Origin: Trichaptum fuscoviolaceum
Taxonomy: Eukaryota > Basidiomycota > Agaricomycetes > Hymenochaetales > Trichaptaceae
Length of the DNA stretch: 64,000 nt
Reading direction: 5' to 3'
NCBI GenBank assembly: GCA_910574455.1
Contig: CAJSYZ010000010.1
Coordinates: 1,950,770-2,014,769, forward strand
Below, in pieces: positions 15,137 through 27,110 of this stretch. The notes below the pieces were generated by a model, which was not told the origin of the DNA, made no database searches, and was given only the letters and a program-made list of their open reading frames with translations. Positions within the stretch are counted from its first letter, which is position 1, and every line of letters starts with the position of its first letter. Position numbers and translations under genes: made by a program.

Positions 15137-15642
15137 TCGAACCATTACTCCGTAAACCAAGAGAGTCTAGTGAATCAGCGTCATATCGTATTTCACTCCA
15201 GTTTCTTGGTTGTAACCATGTACGATTTTGTGGCCCTCACCTGAGAGGTTTTGGTTTTATATGTTCCTTTGCCATGACTTGAGTTGATCTGTAGAAAGCG
15301 GTCTAATTTGTATAATTGATATTTACTGACTCCATGGTGTTCAGTTTTCCAGTAGTGCCTACTAGTAGTTCCGGAAACCGCTTCTCCAGATCGATCATTG
15401 ACAGTGCATGATATGATTATCGTCGGTGAACAGATATGGAATAGATAAGCAATCGAGTTGAGGTTGCTCAAGTTTGCCGGACATTTTGAGCCGGCTCCGA
15501 GTTCACTCAGGCTGGCAGTTCCAGGCTCCCAACGTCAGGTGATTTACTATGGCACTGCAAGTGCCAGCCTGAGTGGCCTTGGCAGCCTCAGGGAGGTACT
15601 CGTCAGGGTCAAGTCGCCGTCTTTCACTTCAACGCCATCACC
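15137..15642. other. Short intergenic region with an inverted repeat
   Basis: This runs from the DUF6534 stop to the F-box start. It holds the 14-bp perfect inverted repeat listed separately, and no gene. Confidence 0.5.
15504..15575. repeat. 14-bp perfect inverted repeat upstream of F-box copy 1
   Basis: CACTCAGGCTGGCA at 15504-15517 is matched by its exact reverse complement at 15562-15575, with a 44-nt loop. It lies 68 nt upstream of the F-box ATG, so it could form a hairpin in the 5' leader. It may also be a footprint of a small inverted-repeat element; no target-site duplication is obvious. Confidence 0.6.
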
Positions 15643-17377
15643 ATGCTGCGTTCTGAGCTATCGGCAGATGTGCTTATTGCTGTGTTCTGTCTCTGTGATC
15701 TGAAGGATCTCCTCAGAATCGAACAAGTCAGTTTTCTTTCTTTCGAAATCATCGAAGCTAACCTTCATCATGCAGACATGCCGCAGGTTCCGAGATCTTG
15801 CATCAACCAAACAGATCTGGCTGTTTTACCTTCGCCGACTTGACCAAGCCCATGCGCCAAACCTACCCTACCATGTCGATGTGTATAGCCTCACTAGGGA
15901 TGAGCTCCGAACGATGGTAATCAAGGCTGTTCAGGCGCATGATAACTGGCGAAACGGAACTTTCGGACAAAATACGCAAAGCCGAAATTTAGACATCAAG
16001 CCACCTGTTGCTCGAATATCACAAAGCATACCCCGTATCGGTTTCTCGGGCGACTATGGTTCCTTCTCTTCCCCCAAAATCACGTTATTTCCTGGAGGAG
16101 GTTATCTTTTATTACAGTGGACTCATGGCTTCGTTCAGCTTGTTGACATTGAAGCGCAAAAGGCCACGTGGACGTACCCAGATCCTCCGTCAGACTCGAT
16201 GAGCTTGAGACAATGGTCACACAACAATCTGTGCTATGATGTTGCTTTCCAGGGCGATGTCTACGCCAACATCGCCGTATCCTACTGGAAGGTAGGCACT
16301 GACGATCCGGGTATAGGGGTCTTGTGAGTTCACATCAACACTGATAAAATAAATTTTAAATATTAGTCCCAGAACAATGGAGGTGTTCCGCTTCAGTCTA
16401 GAAAATCAAGAAGTATCCAGACTGTACTCAAGAAGAAGAGAGAATACTTTTCATCCAGGCAAGCTATCCGTATCGACAGAAGGAGACTTCTTAGCGCTAC
16501 ATTTTCTTCAAAGGCCCGAGCGGTTCTCACTGCTCATCATCGTCGACTTTGAGAAAGACCAAATTGTGTTCGCTAAGATACCTGATGGGGACCACTACCT
16601 ACCGATTCCTGTGAGTAAGTGTTTAATTCATTGTTTGCCTTTCCCCCTAAATTCTCTTTCCTTAAGGATAGTCAAAATATTAAGATTGTCCGTGGACATC
16701 TATTCTTCACATGCGAGCCCCACCCGTCCTTTCCATACTCACCATTACTGAGGGTCTTGGACGTCCGACATATTCTTATAGTTGTGAGAACAAGACAACA
16801 AAAATCACCTACAGCAACTGCGCAAATCAATGTTGACGAACTCGAATTCACAGAATTGCACTTCAAGTTGCCGAATGGATTCAAAGCCGACGGAGCGGTA
16901 TTACTTCCATCACTGTGTTCTTTTCACTGGAAGGAGGAGCAGGAGAGGTACGAACAGCTCACCGTGGAAATTCCTGCAATGCCAGTGGAGCCGGGATCCG
17001 AGTCCATGTACCGTGGATACTTCGTCAACCGTTATTCCTTCACCCCTCGAAAATCATATCACGAACCACCAATGCTGGATCTCATTTCAAGTTGCAAAGT
17101 ATTTTCTTCTTCGTATCATTACTTCCAGCACACTTTATCACATTTCATTCCATGCTCAATATCGGGCCGTTCCATTATGCGTTTATCGGCGTGTGAAATA
17201 CGTAATCACCGCCAGGTAATAGTAACGGGCAACCTGGTTCCGATTACGACGATAGATGAAAGCAGCGCAGATGTCAATGACTCAGGGTCAACAGGCGTTT
17301 TCGTTCCGATTTGCACCTCAGTGGCTGTCCCTCTCTTCGTTATACAAAGTGGATTACTTGAGCGGTGCAGTCATTAA
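15643..17377 (+). CDS. F-box protein, copy 1; C-terminus apparently frameshifted
   Basis: Predicted substrate-recognition subunit of an SCF ubiquitin ligase. Exons are 15643-15726, 15776-16323, 16367-16610 and 16667-17377. The first 45 residues form the F-box (LSADVLIAVFCLCDLKDLLR, then TCRRFRDLASTKQIW). The rest is a long domain with TLFPGGGYLLLQWTHGFVQL and FHWKEEQERYEQLTVEIPAM, of a kind I cannot name. The paralogue at 25341 has the same four-exon structure and aligns throughout. Near 17283-17290, shortly after TTIDESSADVND, this copy slips frame: the alternative frame continues the paralogue-like sequence (APQWLSLSSLYKVDYLSGAV) to a TAA at 17421-17423, whereas the annotated frame ends early at 17377 with an unrelated tail. 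It may be a decaying copy, or an unrecognised intron may hide the shift. Confidence 0.75.
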
Positions 17378-17423
17378 CATATTATCTTACGATGGACGGA
17401 TTAAAATCACTTATCCTGCGTAA

Positions 17424-18394
17424 TCTTGGTCTGTGCAACAATACTACACAATCCTTGCCACTCCTCACTGACTTCGGCCGTTACTTCATTGACAGGGAAA
17501 CCGCACTGCCGTACTAACATTCAAATCTGATTTCTATCCATTGGATCCATGAATGCGCTTAGCACAATTTAATGAACGCCCAAGATGTGAAGGTGTTGGC
17601 GGGATGGTAGTTCCAGGCGACTCGTGTCATTACAATAATGTCTCGGAAAGACGCATTGCAAATTCCTCCCTGGATTCTCATTTGCATCATCACTCTAGCT
17701 CTGAGTATCGAATGTATTTTATTGCCAATACCAAAGCAAAAATTCTAAGGACATACTGTTAATTCATGCATGGACATGGACTCTTCAACAAGCAATCTTC
17801 ACAAATTCGCAGTTCGCAGTTGGATGGGAAGGCTCATTACCGGGACCAGCACCCCATCGTGTTGGCGAGACGAAAGTAGTAAGAGGTGTACAATTATCTT
17901 GAGTGACTTCCGAGGGCTACTGCTGTATGGGAGTACATGCTCTTTCCACGCATTGACTGATCTTTCCGTCAGAGTTGTCGTCATAAAGAGACAATATTCC
18001 ATCCCGTCCCACCTTATGGTTGCAGTCACGATACTTGTTTCCACCGACCTCGAGGAGTCATCTTCAGGTGCGAAATACACGTGCTGCACAAGATCAACGG
18101 TGAAAATGCCATTAGAAAACGGTAATATACAGAGTGGAAAGAAGAGGAGTCAAGTGTGGCAAAAAGAACTTTCAACGAGCAGGAGATCAAGTCCATGCAA
18201 AAGAGCGTATCAATTGTCGCAAGATGGAAAAAGCTGATGTTGATCGAACGGGCATCTGAATTGAGGGTGTGAAAGTAACTTGTAAGCCGTTTAGAAGGAA
18301 GAAATTCAAAGATATAATACACACCATATATTGCAGAGCAAAAACAACTTCATACTAAGTCTCCCATTCCTCTAAGCATTCAATCGAGTCCCAA
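17424..18394. other. Convergent intergenic region, no gene recognised
   Basis: This lies between F-box copy 1 (plus) and a small membrane protein (minus). The first roughly 100 nt resemble the 3' flank of F-box copy 2, so the duplication extends past the coding region. Open frames at 17770-18237 and on the opposite strand show no motif. Confidence 0.45.
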
Positions 18395-18979
18395 TCACTT
18401 TCTTTGAAGCGCAGTTTTCGTCTTCACCTTCCCTTTTCCCTTCCCTTTACCATTTACTTTCGCTTTCGCGGTCGGACGAGCCGTAGGCGATGCCGCTCGT
18501 TCGTCTGCACGGAAAGTCGGTTCTGCACCCCGGATGCGTGTTCGCCCGTCTTTCAGCTGCTCCGTGATAATTGGGCTCGCCGCTGGTCGGAATTTGTATT
18601 CTTTTGAATATCTATTGAACGAAAGAGAGTGTGAAAGTTTGTTTGTGTCCAAGTAACCGAGTAACTGAACGTACCTCGATGCATGCACGATTTTTGGGGG
18701 TGCCTTCTGCGCACTTCGGATGGAAGAGATGAGCCAAAACACCACGAGCATTCCAATGATCACCAGGAGCCGCCGCCATCGAGAGGGCCTCTCCTCTGTC
18801 CCTCCTGTCCCTCCTGTCCTGGTCCCTACTCTTGTGTTCGGAACAGCTGGGCGGAGCTCCTCGTCGCGCTCGAGGTCTGAAGCAGCTTCTTGTTGAGTCT
18901 GAGGTTCGAAATCCTTTTCTCCGAATGCTGGTTGCACAGAAAGTTCCTCATGATCGACCTCTGGTGCTTGCTTTTCCAT
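18395..18979 (-). CDS. Small single-pass membrane protein, unknown function
   Basis: ATG at 18979 and TGA at 18395 bound one open frame of 194 residues. The N-terminal 85 residues are acidic and disordered. One hydrophobic helix follows (LLVIIGMLVVFWLISSI), preceded by RWRR, so N-out/C-in or type II topology is plausible. After it come YSKEYKFRPAASPIITEQLK and a Lys/Gly-rich basic tail (KGKGKGKVKTK). The codons for about 21 residues after HASR begin GTACGT and end with AATAG, exactly 63 nt, so they are probably an in-frame intron; the spliced protein would be about 173 residues. I do not recognise the family. The YSKEYKFRPAASP segment looks conserved rather than random. Confidence 0.65.
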   Translation of the reverse strand: MEKQAPEVDHEELSVQPAFGEKDFEPQTQQEAASDLERDEELRPAVPNTRVGTRTGGTGGTEERPSRWRRLLVIIGMLVVFWLISSIRSAQKAPPKIVHASRYVQLLGYLDTNKLSHSLSFNRYSKEYKFRPAASPIITEQLKDGRTRIRGAEPTFRADERAASPTARPTAKAKVNGKGKGKGKVKTKTALQRK

Positions 18980-20204
18980 GTTAGCAGAATGGACTGTAGG
19001 TGAGGAGCCGCTATTTTCCCCTGCAGCTATCCAGACTTCCTCCCAGGATGAGCCTCAGGCCTGAGTGTCAAGGAGAGTGTTTTACTGAGAATCGAAAGAG
19101 AAAAGGAGCGGTGGTAATGGTTGCCTAGAAAGTTATTTGGTCTGCAAGTGACAGTGACGACCGAATGTCCCAGAGACTCTGTCTCGGCTTAGTCAGCAAC
19201 GTCAGGGTTTCAAGTTACCAGTGAGGGGACTTCACTTTCCTTCAACTTGAACTCTCAACCCGCTTACTGTCCTGAAACCTTTGGCTTCATCACACTCCGG
19301 CTAATTCGTGCGCACTTGGTTAAGTCGAAAATTCTGAATTTATGCCCTGGCCCTGTCCTGCTGGCAAAGACGTCGTCGCTTGGACTGGAACGTCCACTGA
19401 CCATGATGCTCCGTCCCACCTCGCATACCAAATACGCTCTTATTGCAGTCTTGGATTACTTCCAACCAGTAGCCGATCGCCTAAATTGAGATGCACATAG
19501 CATGTCTTTCATTCCATTAAGGACGAGCTGGAGTGCCCGGTGGACCTAGAATCAGACTTGGCTTGGTCGAAAGTCACGTCCCTTAAAACATCTATCACAC
19601 TGCGCAGTCAAGCCTGTCAAGGCAAAGTGTGTGCTAGGAGGAATCTCATTCTATCAACAAAGATCGACGATTTCTCAGCTCGACCATCACTCTTAGATTG
19701 CAACATAGCAATCCTATTTAAAGCTCGAGGGTACCCACGGAAGGTCTTGCTCGGGCAGTTATAGGACGGACGCAGATCGTCCGTGTCCTCTGGGAAAGAA
19801 TTAAGAGCTGTGGGTCTGACTCTCGCACTGCCGGTGCTGCCTCCATTGACTGGATAAGTAAGACATGCTACATCTATGGATTTAGTTGATGTCGAAGCTT
19901 CTGTCGCTGGTCTGTTGCAGGTTCCTTTCAAGGTTCAGGAGACCTCAGTGTCAGGATGCGTCGAGCTCGTACAGTAACTACGTCCGCTTAGCAGTGTATC
20001 CGGTTCGCCTTTTTGGCTTCTGTTGTAGCACACACTAGGATTGGATCAGGCCCTCTGCGTAGGAGTTTCGTCAGTACACATGAGGCACTTCATGGCAATT
20101 CCTAAACCTCTCCAGACGATCACAGCGTAGGCGATAAAACCTGTCCTAAGACAGAGACGGCTCAGCGCGAAGGCATTCAATAGTTACCCTCGCACCTCAC
20201 AAAG
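18980..20204. other. Divergent intergenic region, no gene recognised
   Basis: This spans the starts of the minus-strand membrane protein and the plus-strand DUF6534 copy 2. Short frames only, without motifs. Confidence 0.4.
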
Positions 20205-22173
20205 ATGCTGCACATAGATCTATCCAACACATTCGGCATCATATACTGCAGTGAGTCCGTTAAACTTACTTCCTTTGCTCTCCCTGCTTAAGCGTCTTCA
20301 CTATAGGTCTTGTTATCGCTACAACGTACGTCACATTTACCTTAGGCCATACGGACTGCTGAAACTAACACCTAACATCATATTTCTCTTAGTCTATTCG
20401 GTATCTCTGTTGTTCAGGGTTACTTATACTTCATCTGCAGCGCAAGTCGAGATCGGTGGTTCCTGAAGGGTGTCGTGAGTTAATCTCCTGTATGGATGAT
20501 CTCTTTGGCTAAGCTATAGTAATTATCATAGGTTTTTGGCTTGCTGTAAGCCAGTCGATGAACTTGATGAAGTTCGCCACTAAGGGGCCGATGGACTCAC
20601 TTATAGAGCTCTGGACCTAGCTACCACCGTCCTCATCGCCCAGTCGCTTTATTTCTATCTTGTGATTTCTCTGACATCATCAGAAGTTTGTCTTACACTC
20701 ACACCTCACTTTGTCGTCCAGATCAAAAACTATGGGAACCCCCTGATATTACTCACTATTACCAAGTACGTGGTTGATATAGATCATGCATGGTCTGGCC
20801 ATGACTCCAGACCACAGACCATTTGCAGTGGAGTACTTGCTTACTGTAATAATTACATTCGTGTAAGCACGCCATCCATCCATCCTCCATCCTCTTATCT
20901 GACACTTCGCAAAATCATAAGGGCTCAAATATTCTACGCGAGCCAAATTTATGCTGGTATGAGATTGTATCACTTCGGGAGCTATTTTGGAGCTAATTGA
21001 CATTAATTTTCTTAGTGAATAAGGACGCCCGCTCTGTGACCCTGATAATCGTTAGTGAACCACTCGGAACTCCAATACACCAAGCTCATCCTAACATATA
21101 GTGTGCATTTGCTATCTGCTCTCTTGCGGGAGGTGTCGGTAAGTATAATGTTGTTTCATCTTTTCTCAACAAACACTGACTTGCATACATTGTTAGCGAT
21201 ATTCTTCGAGCTCTTTTTGGTAGACCTAGAAATAGAGGCCCTTCCGAGCCACAGGATCCTAGTGCGTGCTCTTCTTCATATCTACTCTTTCACAAGGATG
21301 CAATGCTGAGGCATGCCGTAGATTGCTTCCGCCATGTACTCAGGATTCGCAGTGATATGCGACATGACAGCGACAGTCGCTATGTTCTACTATCTGTCCT
21401 CACAGCAGACAGAATACAAGGGGCAAGTGCTTGTGACTAGAATCAGCGACTATCAAACTGTATTGATTTTGCATTAGGACGAGAGCGCTCATCAAAGCAT
21501 TACTTTTCTTCTCTGTCAACCGCGGGCTCCTTGTGACGATTGCACAAACCGGGCACATCGTCGCATACCTGGCTGCCCCATCCAAAGAATATTGGTAAGT
21601 TACGTGCTTGCTGAACATCGGTTTACTTATGAGATGTCACCTACCAGGATGCCGTTCCATATAAGCCAGAGCAAGCTCTATGTCAACATGTTACGTGAGT
21701 GCATCTGCTAACCCGTTCACCACTCATATTGATCTTTGCGAAAGTTGCAATGTCAGTATCTCTACGATCGAACCATTCTATGGGTAACTGCTGATTAGGT
21801 CTTCGAACGAAAGGCTGAACTCGAGAGCGTCTCTCCGAGCCAGAACCGGAACGCTTGCAGTCACAATGCGGAGCGGCTCACCATCGTCATCGTCCAACCA
21901 AAGCGTCGTCATCATAGGCTCAAATGCAAATGGAAACAAATCCCAGGCGACACTCGCTTCCCAAAGCGTCTCTAATTTGCATGCTCAGGTGCGCATAAGA
22001 CCTTCCCGCTCTCCGCATCTTGGACAGGAGCTAACTAACACAAAAATACTCATTAGAATGTCGCTGTCCCAATCATATCTCCAGACATGCTTCATAAGAT
22101 TTCCAGGGAGGATGCATATGAGAAGAAACCCATTGTTATCGAGATCACACACTCTCGGCCAGAGATAGCATGA
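20205..22173 (+). CDS. DUF6534 multi-pass membrane protein, copy 2
   Basis: ATG at 20205 begins MLHIDLSNTFGIIYC, joined by splicing to SLVIATTLFGISVVQGYLYF, which is the DUF6534 first helix. Further exons encode LALDLATTVLIAQSLYFYLV, NYGNPLILLTIT, a central helix pair, RALIKALLFFSVNRGLLVTI and IAQTGHIVAYLAAPSKEYW, then the hallmark SQSKLYVNMLL segment and LNSRASLRARTGT. A Ser-rich tail follows, and a final exon ends in SREDAYEKKPIVIEITHSRP before TGA at 22173. The helix pattern matches copy 1 at 12823, but the sequences have diverged strongly. Several exon edges between 20900 and 21400 are approximate. Function is unknown. It is followed tail-to-tail by the oxalate decarboxylase. Confidence 0.7.
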
Positions 22174-22426
22174 GAGCATTCGTTGACACCCTGGTTCGGC
22201 GATATCTTGTCATTCTCCTGCTCCTGCGCTCCTGCTGCGTCTGTACGACTGTAAAACTACCGGATGAAAATGACAGGCAATTACATGACTGCTAGTTATA
22301 GAAACTCGTATCGATTCAACTGGAATATACATACATGTAGATCATTATTTCGAACCTACTAAAATCGAGGTGTGCGTCATTTGAAAGCGAAAGGCCTGTG
22401 ATGGATCGTTAAGGCCCGCTGTGCCT

Positions 22427-24494
22427 TCATACAACTACCTGTTCCTCCTTGTTAAAGCCATCGATGGTTTCATCAGAGAGACCCAGATGCGCCTTAACAA
22501 CATCATGTGGCGTCAGGGCAAGCCATTGTTGTAATGATACGTCTTGGAAGCGATCTGCGAGATAGGCACAGTAAGCGGGGGTTGGAATTTGGGTATAATT
22601 GGAAGTATAAAGACCTGTCTTCAAGATTTCCAGGAATTTCAGTGGCTTGTCCCCAATATTTTCAATGTAGTGTCCGTACGTAGGGGGGATGTACGCAATG
22701 TCACCCGCCTACGTGATCGATTAGTTGGTGTTAGTAATGCATCGTAACAGTGTACTGCGATTGGACGTACCTGGAAGTCATAAGTTTGAGCGTTGGCCGA
22801 GCCGGCGAATATCGTCAAGCGTGCGTTTCCTTGTCTACAAATGACAATGAACAAGAGTTGGAGGAGAATATAATGAGACACTCACACGAAGTAGGTCCAT
22901 TCAGGCATGGTCGGATGCCACTGCAATAGAAATCGTTCAATATTGAGTCGAGCTGTCAGATGGTACTTGTCGTTGTCTCACATGCATCTCCCTTCGTTAT
23001 AGAAAGACTTGTTAGCAATTTGATTCTTGTTCGGGGCCTGTATAGCTACATACCTCATACCATCAACTTCTACGACGACTTCAGCAACAGCGAGTTGGTC
23101 GGAGACTGTGAAGGTTTGAGAATCCGCTATCTTGACAGTTCCACCCGGTTTCTGAATTGGCTCAACCTGAGAGAAAGCGAATGTATACGGGTCCGGTGTA
23201 TCATTCGGGATGACCATATTGGACTCTAGGTCCTTCGGTGGCGGATTTCCTGACGAATAACCCGAAATATATTCTTCAGACCATTCGCATGTTTTTCTGA
23301 ACACTTACCTGGGAAAATATACAGTTCACGACTGGGGATGTGGTCAAACTTGCTTGCGGGCATCTGGAAATTCTTCGCGATCACACTTTTCGGGGTATGT
23401 GCAAGCCAATCGGTGAGCAGGAGAGTCTCGTTCTCGTCAAAAGATCCATCAGCGAAGACGAGAAGGAACTCGGCGCCTTCGTTATACTCGCAGTCAAGCG
23501 GGTCGTCACAGTCACTCGGACCGAACGCTTGGATGGAGTGCGGCATTCCCGCGGGGAAGTACCATAGATCTCCGGCATTCTAGGCCGGGGCTATAGTTTC
23601 ATGATCAAGTAAACGGAGAAGGAGAGCGGACACGTACAACATCCCCGACGTAAATTTTGCCCTCCGGAGTGAGGGTACTGATCCGCGTCCCGCCCTAACG
23701 TTTATGAGTCTCCAAAGTGCTGTACCTAGCAAGGTAAAAGTGTAGATACCTTTATCATATATGCCCACTACAATAATTTACGCAAGTCAATTTCTCAGAG
23801 AATTGGTGATCAATCGAATGCATACCTCTGCTGTACTGTGCCAATGCATCTCACTATTGGTTTTCAGTCGATTTAGTTTATGGGAGTTTTAACAAAAGTC
23901 TCACCGGTACGCGCCCGGTTCCAAACGCATATTGACGCCTATCAGATAGTTAGAAGCGCCAACACATGGAGAATTTATATGAGGACCCACCAGCTATCTC
24001 CGTTGCGATAGGCATAACGTTGACTACGTAAAAAGTACTAAGCAAAGGAATAATATATATGTTGGATTCAGCGCTGTCCTACCATTCTGCTGTCTAGCCC
24101 AGCCTCCTGTCTGAAGACGATTGTGACTAAGTGAGAACGGCCACTTAATGTTATTTCTATTCGAACATGAGTGAGATATACATATATACAACATATTAAA
24201 AAAGTAAGCTCACACACTGCCGTGATCAGTTGTCGGAGGGGCTATGAGGTCTGGGTTCTCGTAGACGATGGGGCGATTGTTAGGCCCAATTACGTTGCCA
24301 CCCAATGCACCTCGTTGACCTGAGTCGGTTCCGAAGAGAACATCGTTAGGATCCTCTGACGCATAGGCCACTGTAGGTGAGGTCGTGCGTGCTGACAAGA
24401 TTCTACTAGGCGTTTTGCTGTTCAAGAAGTTTCGAGGGGCGGGTACGGCAGAAACAGAGACTGCCAGCAAGAGTATATTTAGGAGGCGCTGCAT
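22427..24494 (-). CDS. Secreted oxalate decarboxylase (bicupin)
   Basis: Converts oxalate to formate and CO2 (EC 4.1.1.2) with Mn at the cupin sites. It is common in wood-decay fungi, where it lowers extracellular or hyphal-sheath oxalate. ATG at 24494 opens a signal peptide ([20 protein letters not shown]). After splicing, cupin 1 shows [27 protein letters not shown] (HxH and E ligands), [16 protein letters not shown] (the fourth ligand), and then [25 protein letters not shown] lies where the bacterial enzyme has the catalytic SENST lid and keeps the glutamate, which favours decarboxylase over oxidase. Cupin 2 shows [33 protein letters not shown] and [15 protein letters not shown] is at 22427. 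All eight predicted metal ligands are present, so the gene looks intact. It has a TATA-like box about 100 nt upstream. Confidence 0.92.
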
Positions 24495-25340
24495 CCTGCA
24501 CCTTAAGGAGTGTAGTTTCGAGAGAATGTCAGTGGAAGATAAAAGAGCGAAGGAGCCTGAGGCGTACCAACGTCAACCACGAGATTATTACTCATTATAT
24601 AGGCAAAAGTGGCTGGCATCTATTCGGACAGAAGCCTCTTCAGATATACCAAATTTCGCATCATGTGCGTCATGGTCGCCAGCCACCCGAAAGATGTGTA
24701 TCCAACGCCCACGAGGCTTTGGTTCATTACGGTATTTCATGATTTCGTGGATACACGGATAGTAGTATCGGTTTTAGATTGCTATAAAGGTCAACAACAA
24801 GAAGCACATTTGTTCTTAATGCTTTATTGTATGCGAGTAGCTTAGTTGGGCTGGAGAACTTCTCAGCGTGCACAGGAAAGATAAAGCAGAGAAAGACAAG
24901 ACAACGGAAAGAGGTTGTAAGCACCAAACGTACATACTAACTACTAACCTCTGGCGGTCTCTACCAGCCCTAAACAATGCCCCCGTTCAAGTTGATGCCT
25001 GCGCGCACTTCAAGTTATACTAGTAATACCGGTTAAACCTCTCTGAAGTTTTGCCCCGGCTTCAGGTCTCAGCCGAAGATCTACCTAAGAATCCGGTAGT
25101 AATAGCACTTCCGGAATCCTGCCTTAATCCGATAGTCTCGATCGTGTGGATAAGGGCTTAATCATAAAGCTACCCTATTGCCGAGGGACTTTCCCCGCGC
25201 TTCCGGGGGGTTCGACCCCTCCCTATGTAGTACATGCTAGTTACATTTGGACTTCCGACACGGTAAACATTCGTGCCGCTTGGCTACATACTAGACGCTT
25301 TTCACGAGCTTAACACTGTCTTCATCACATCACCAGCACT
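24495..25340. other. Divergent intergenic region
   Basis: This holds the oxalate decarboxylase promoter and the promoter of F-box copy 2. Between about 25180 and 25290 the minus strand has TAGCCAAGCGG and GGTCGAACCCC, loosely like RNA polymerase III A and B boxes, but no tRNA fold is visible. Confidence 0.4.
24594..24601 (-). promoter_or_regulatory. TATA-like box of the oxalate decarboxylase
   Basis: TATATAAT on the minus strand, about 100 nt upstream of the ATG at 24494, at a normal distance for a fungal promoter. Confidence 0.5.
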
Positions 25341-27110
25341 ATGCTGCTTTATGAGCTACCGACAGATACACTTATTGCTTTGCTCTGTCTCTGCGATCTG
25401 AAGGATCTCCTCAGGATCGAACAGGTCGGTAAAATTTCTATCATCGAGATGTCGAAGCTGACTTTACATGTAGACATGCCATAGGTTCCGAGACCTTGTA
25501 TCAACTCATCAAGTCTGGTTGATCCATCTCCGCCGACTTGATCAAGCACATGCACCCAACTTACCTAATCATATCGAAGTACATAGCCTCAAAAGCGACG
25601 AGCTTCGAGCTATGGTCATTAAGGCTGTGCAGTCGCATGCGAATTGGCGAAATGGTGCTTTCGGAAAAAATGCACAGAACCGGGATATATTCATTGAGTT
25701 AACTGATCCACCCGCCGCTAATGTGCTTCCTCCAGGAAAGAAAGCCTGCATCGATGGTTATGACTATACCCCCAAAGTCACGTTATTTCCCGGAGGAAAA
25801 TATCTCTTAGTTCAGTGGACCCATGGCTTCGTTCAGCTTGTTGAAATTGAGGCGCGAAAGGCCATCTGGACATATCCTGATCCTCCGTCTGTCCAGACCG
25901 AATTTTGGTATAGCAACTTTTTGTGTTATGATGTTGCCTTCCGAGGCGATGGTTACGCCGACGTTGCCCTATCATATTGGATTTTAGACGAGTATTATCA
26001 TTTCGAAGGCTTGAAGAAGTTGTGAGTCTATAGTCCACAGTTTTACAGTGCTAACGGTGAATTCCTTACGCGTTTTGCGCAGATGGATTGAGGTTTTCCG
26101 CATCAATCTGAAGGACAAAGAAGTGAGCAGATCGTTTCGTACAACAGAAAATGCCATTTTCCCGGGCCGTTTATCCATTACGATCGATGGGGATTATTTA
26201 TCACTTCAATGCTATGGAAGCAAACACGCCCAGGCGTCCTCCCTGCTCATCGTCATTGACTTCGTGAACGACCATATCTTATTTGTCAAGACACCCTATG
26301 TGCATATTATCTTTCCTCAAGTGAGTGGCTTCCAAAAGCATCCCCTTTTTGCCCACTAAACAATCGTCCTGAAAGATTGGAGGAATAAAAATTATTCGCG
26401 GGCAACTCTTCCTCATATGGAATACCTTCGGCAGTTCACCGTCTTTTCTGAGAGTTTTGGACATACAACATCTGCTAAGCACCGCAAGAACGGCACAACG
26501 TGTATCTTCTACCGCAACAGCGCCAATTGATTTTGACGAACTTGAGTCAAAGGACTTACACTTTGAGTTGCCTGTCGGTTACACACCTTGTGGAAGAGTC
26601 CAGCTTCCTTCTCTGTGCTATTTCCACTGGAAGGAGGAGCAGGAGAGGTTCGACCAGCTCACCGTGGAAGTTCCGGCGATGGAGCAGCAATCCGCGTGTT
26701 ATGGGTGCTTCGTCGATCGCTATGCATTCACACCTCGCAAATCATCTTGTGAGCCACCAAAGCTGAACCTTATTTCAAGAAGTAAAGTTTTCCCTTCCCC
26801 GAACCCTTCCTATGATGGGCAAATGTTATCACACTTCAGTCCACGCTCATTGTCAGGATGCTCCATCATGTTACTCAGGACCTATAGCCCAACACTTATG
26901 GAAAGGATATCTTGGCTTGATCTTACAACAATAGATGAAAGCGGCGCAGACAGCAATTACCTTCACGGTCAACCATCATCATCAATTCGAGAAGTACCCA
27001 GCTGGCTGTCTTTAACTCCGTTACACAAGTGCAAAGTGGATTACCTGAGCAGCGCGATCATCTACACATGTGACGATCAGCGATGGATCAAAATTGCTTA
27101 CCCTGCATAA
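25341..27110 (+). CDS. F-box protein, copy 2 (intact paralogue)
   Basis: Same four-exon structure as copy 1: 25341-25424, 25474-26021, 26083-26320 and 26376-27110. The F-box is at the N-terminus (LPTDTLIALLCLCDLKDLLR, TCHRFRDLVSTHQVW). The shared downstream domain has HLRRLDQAHAPNLPNHIEVH, TLFPGGKYLLVQWTHGFVQL and FHWKEEQERFDQLTVEVPAM. This copy continues in one frame through TTIDESGADSNY and VPSWLSLTPLHKCKVDYLSS to WIKIAYPA and a TAA at 27108-27110. It therefore serves as the reference for judging the shifted C-terminus of copy 1. It is expected to recruit a substrate to a cullin-RING ligase through Skp1; the substrate is unknown. Both copies are on the plus strand, about 8 kb apart. Confidence 0.82.

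Noticed and set aside
25180..25290. tRNA- or SINE-like A and B boxes on the minus strand
   Set aside because: The A box fits, but the B box lacks one T, and the acceptor stem and T-stem do not pair, so this is not a tRNA.
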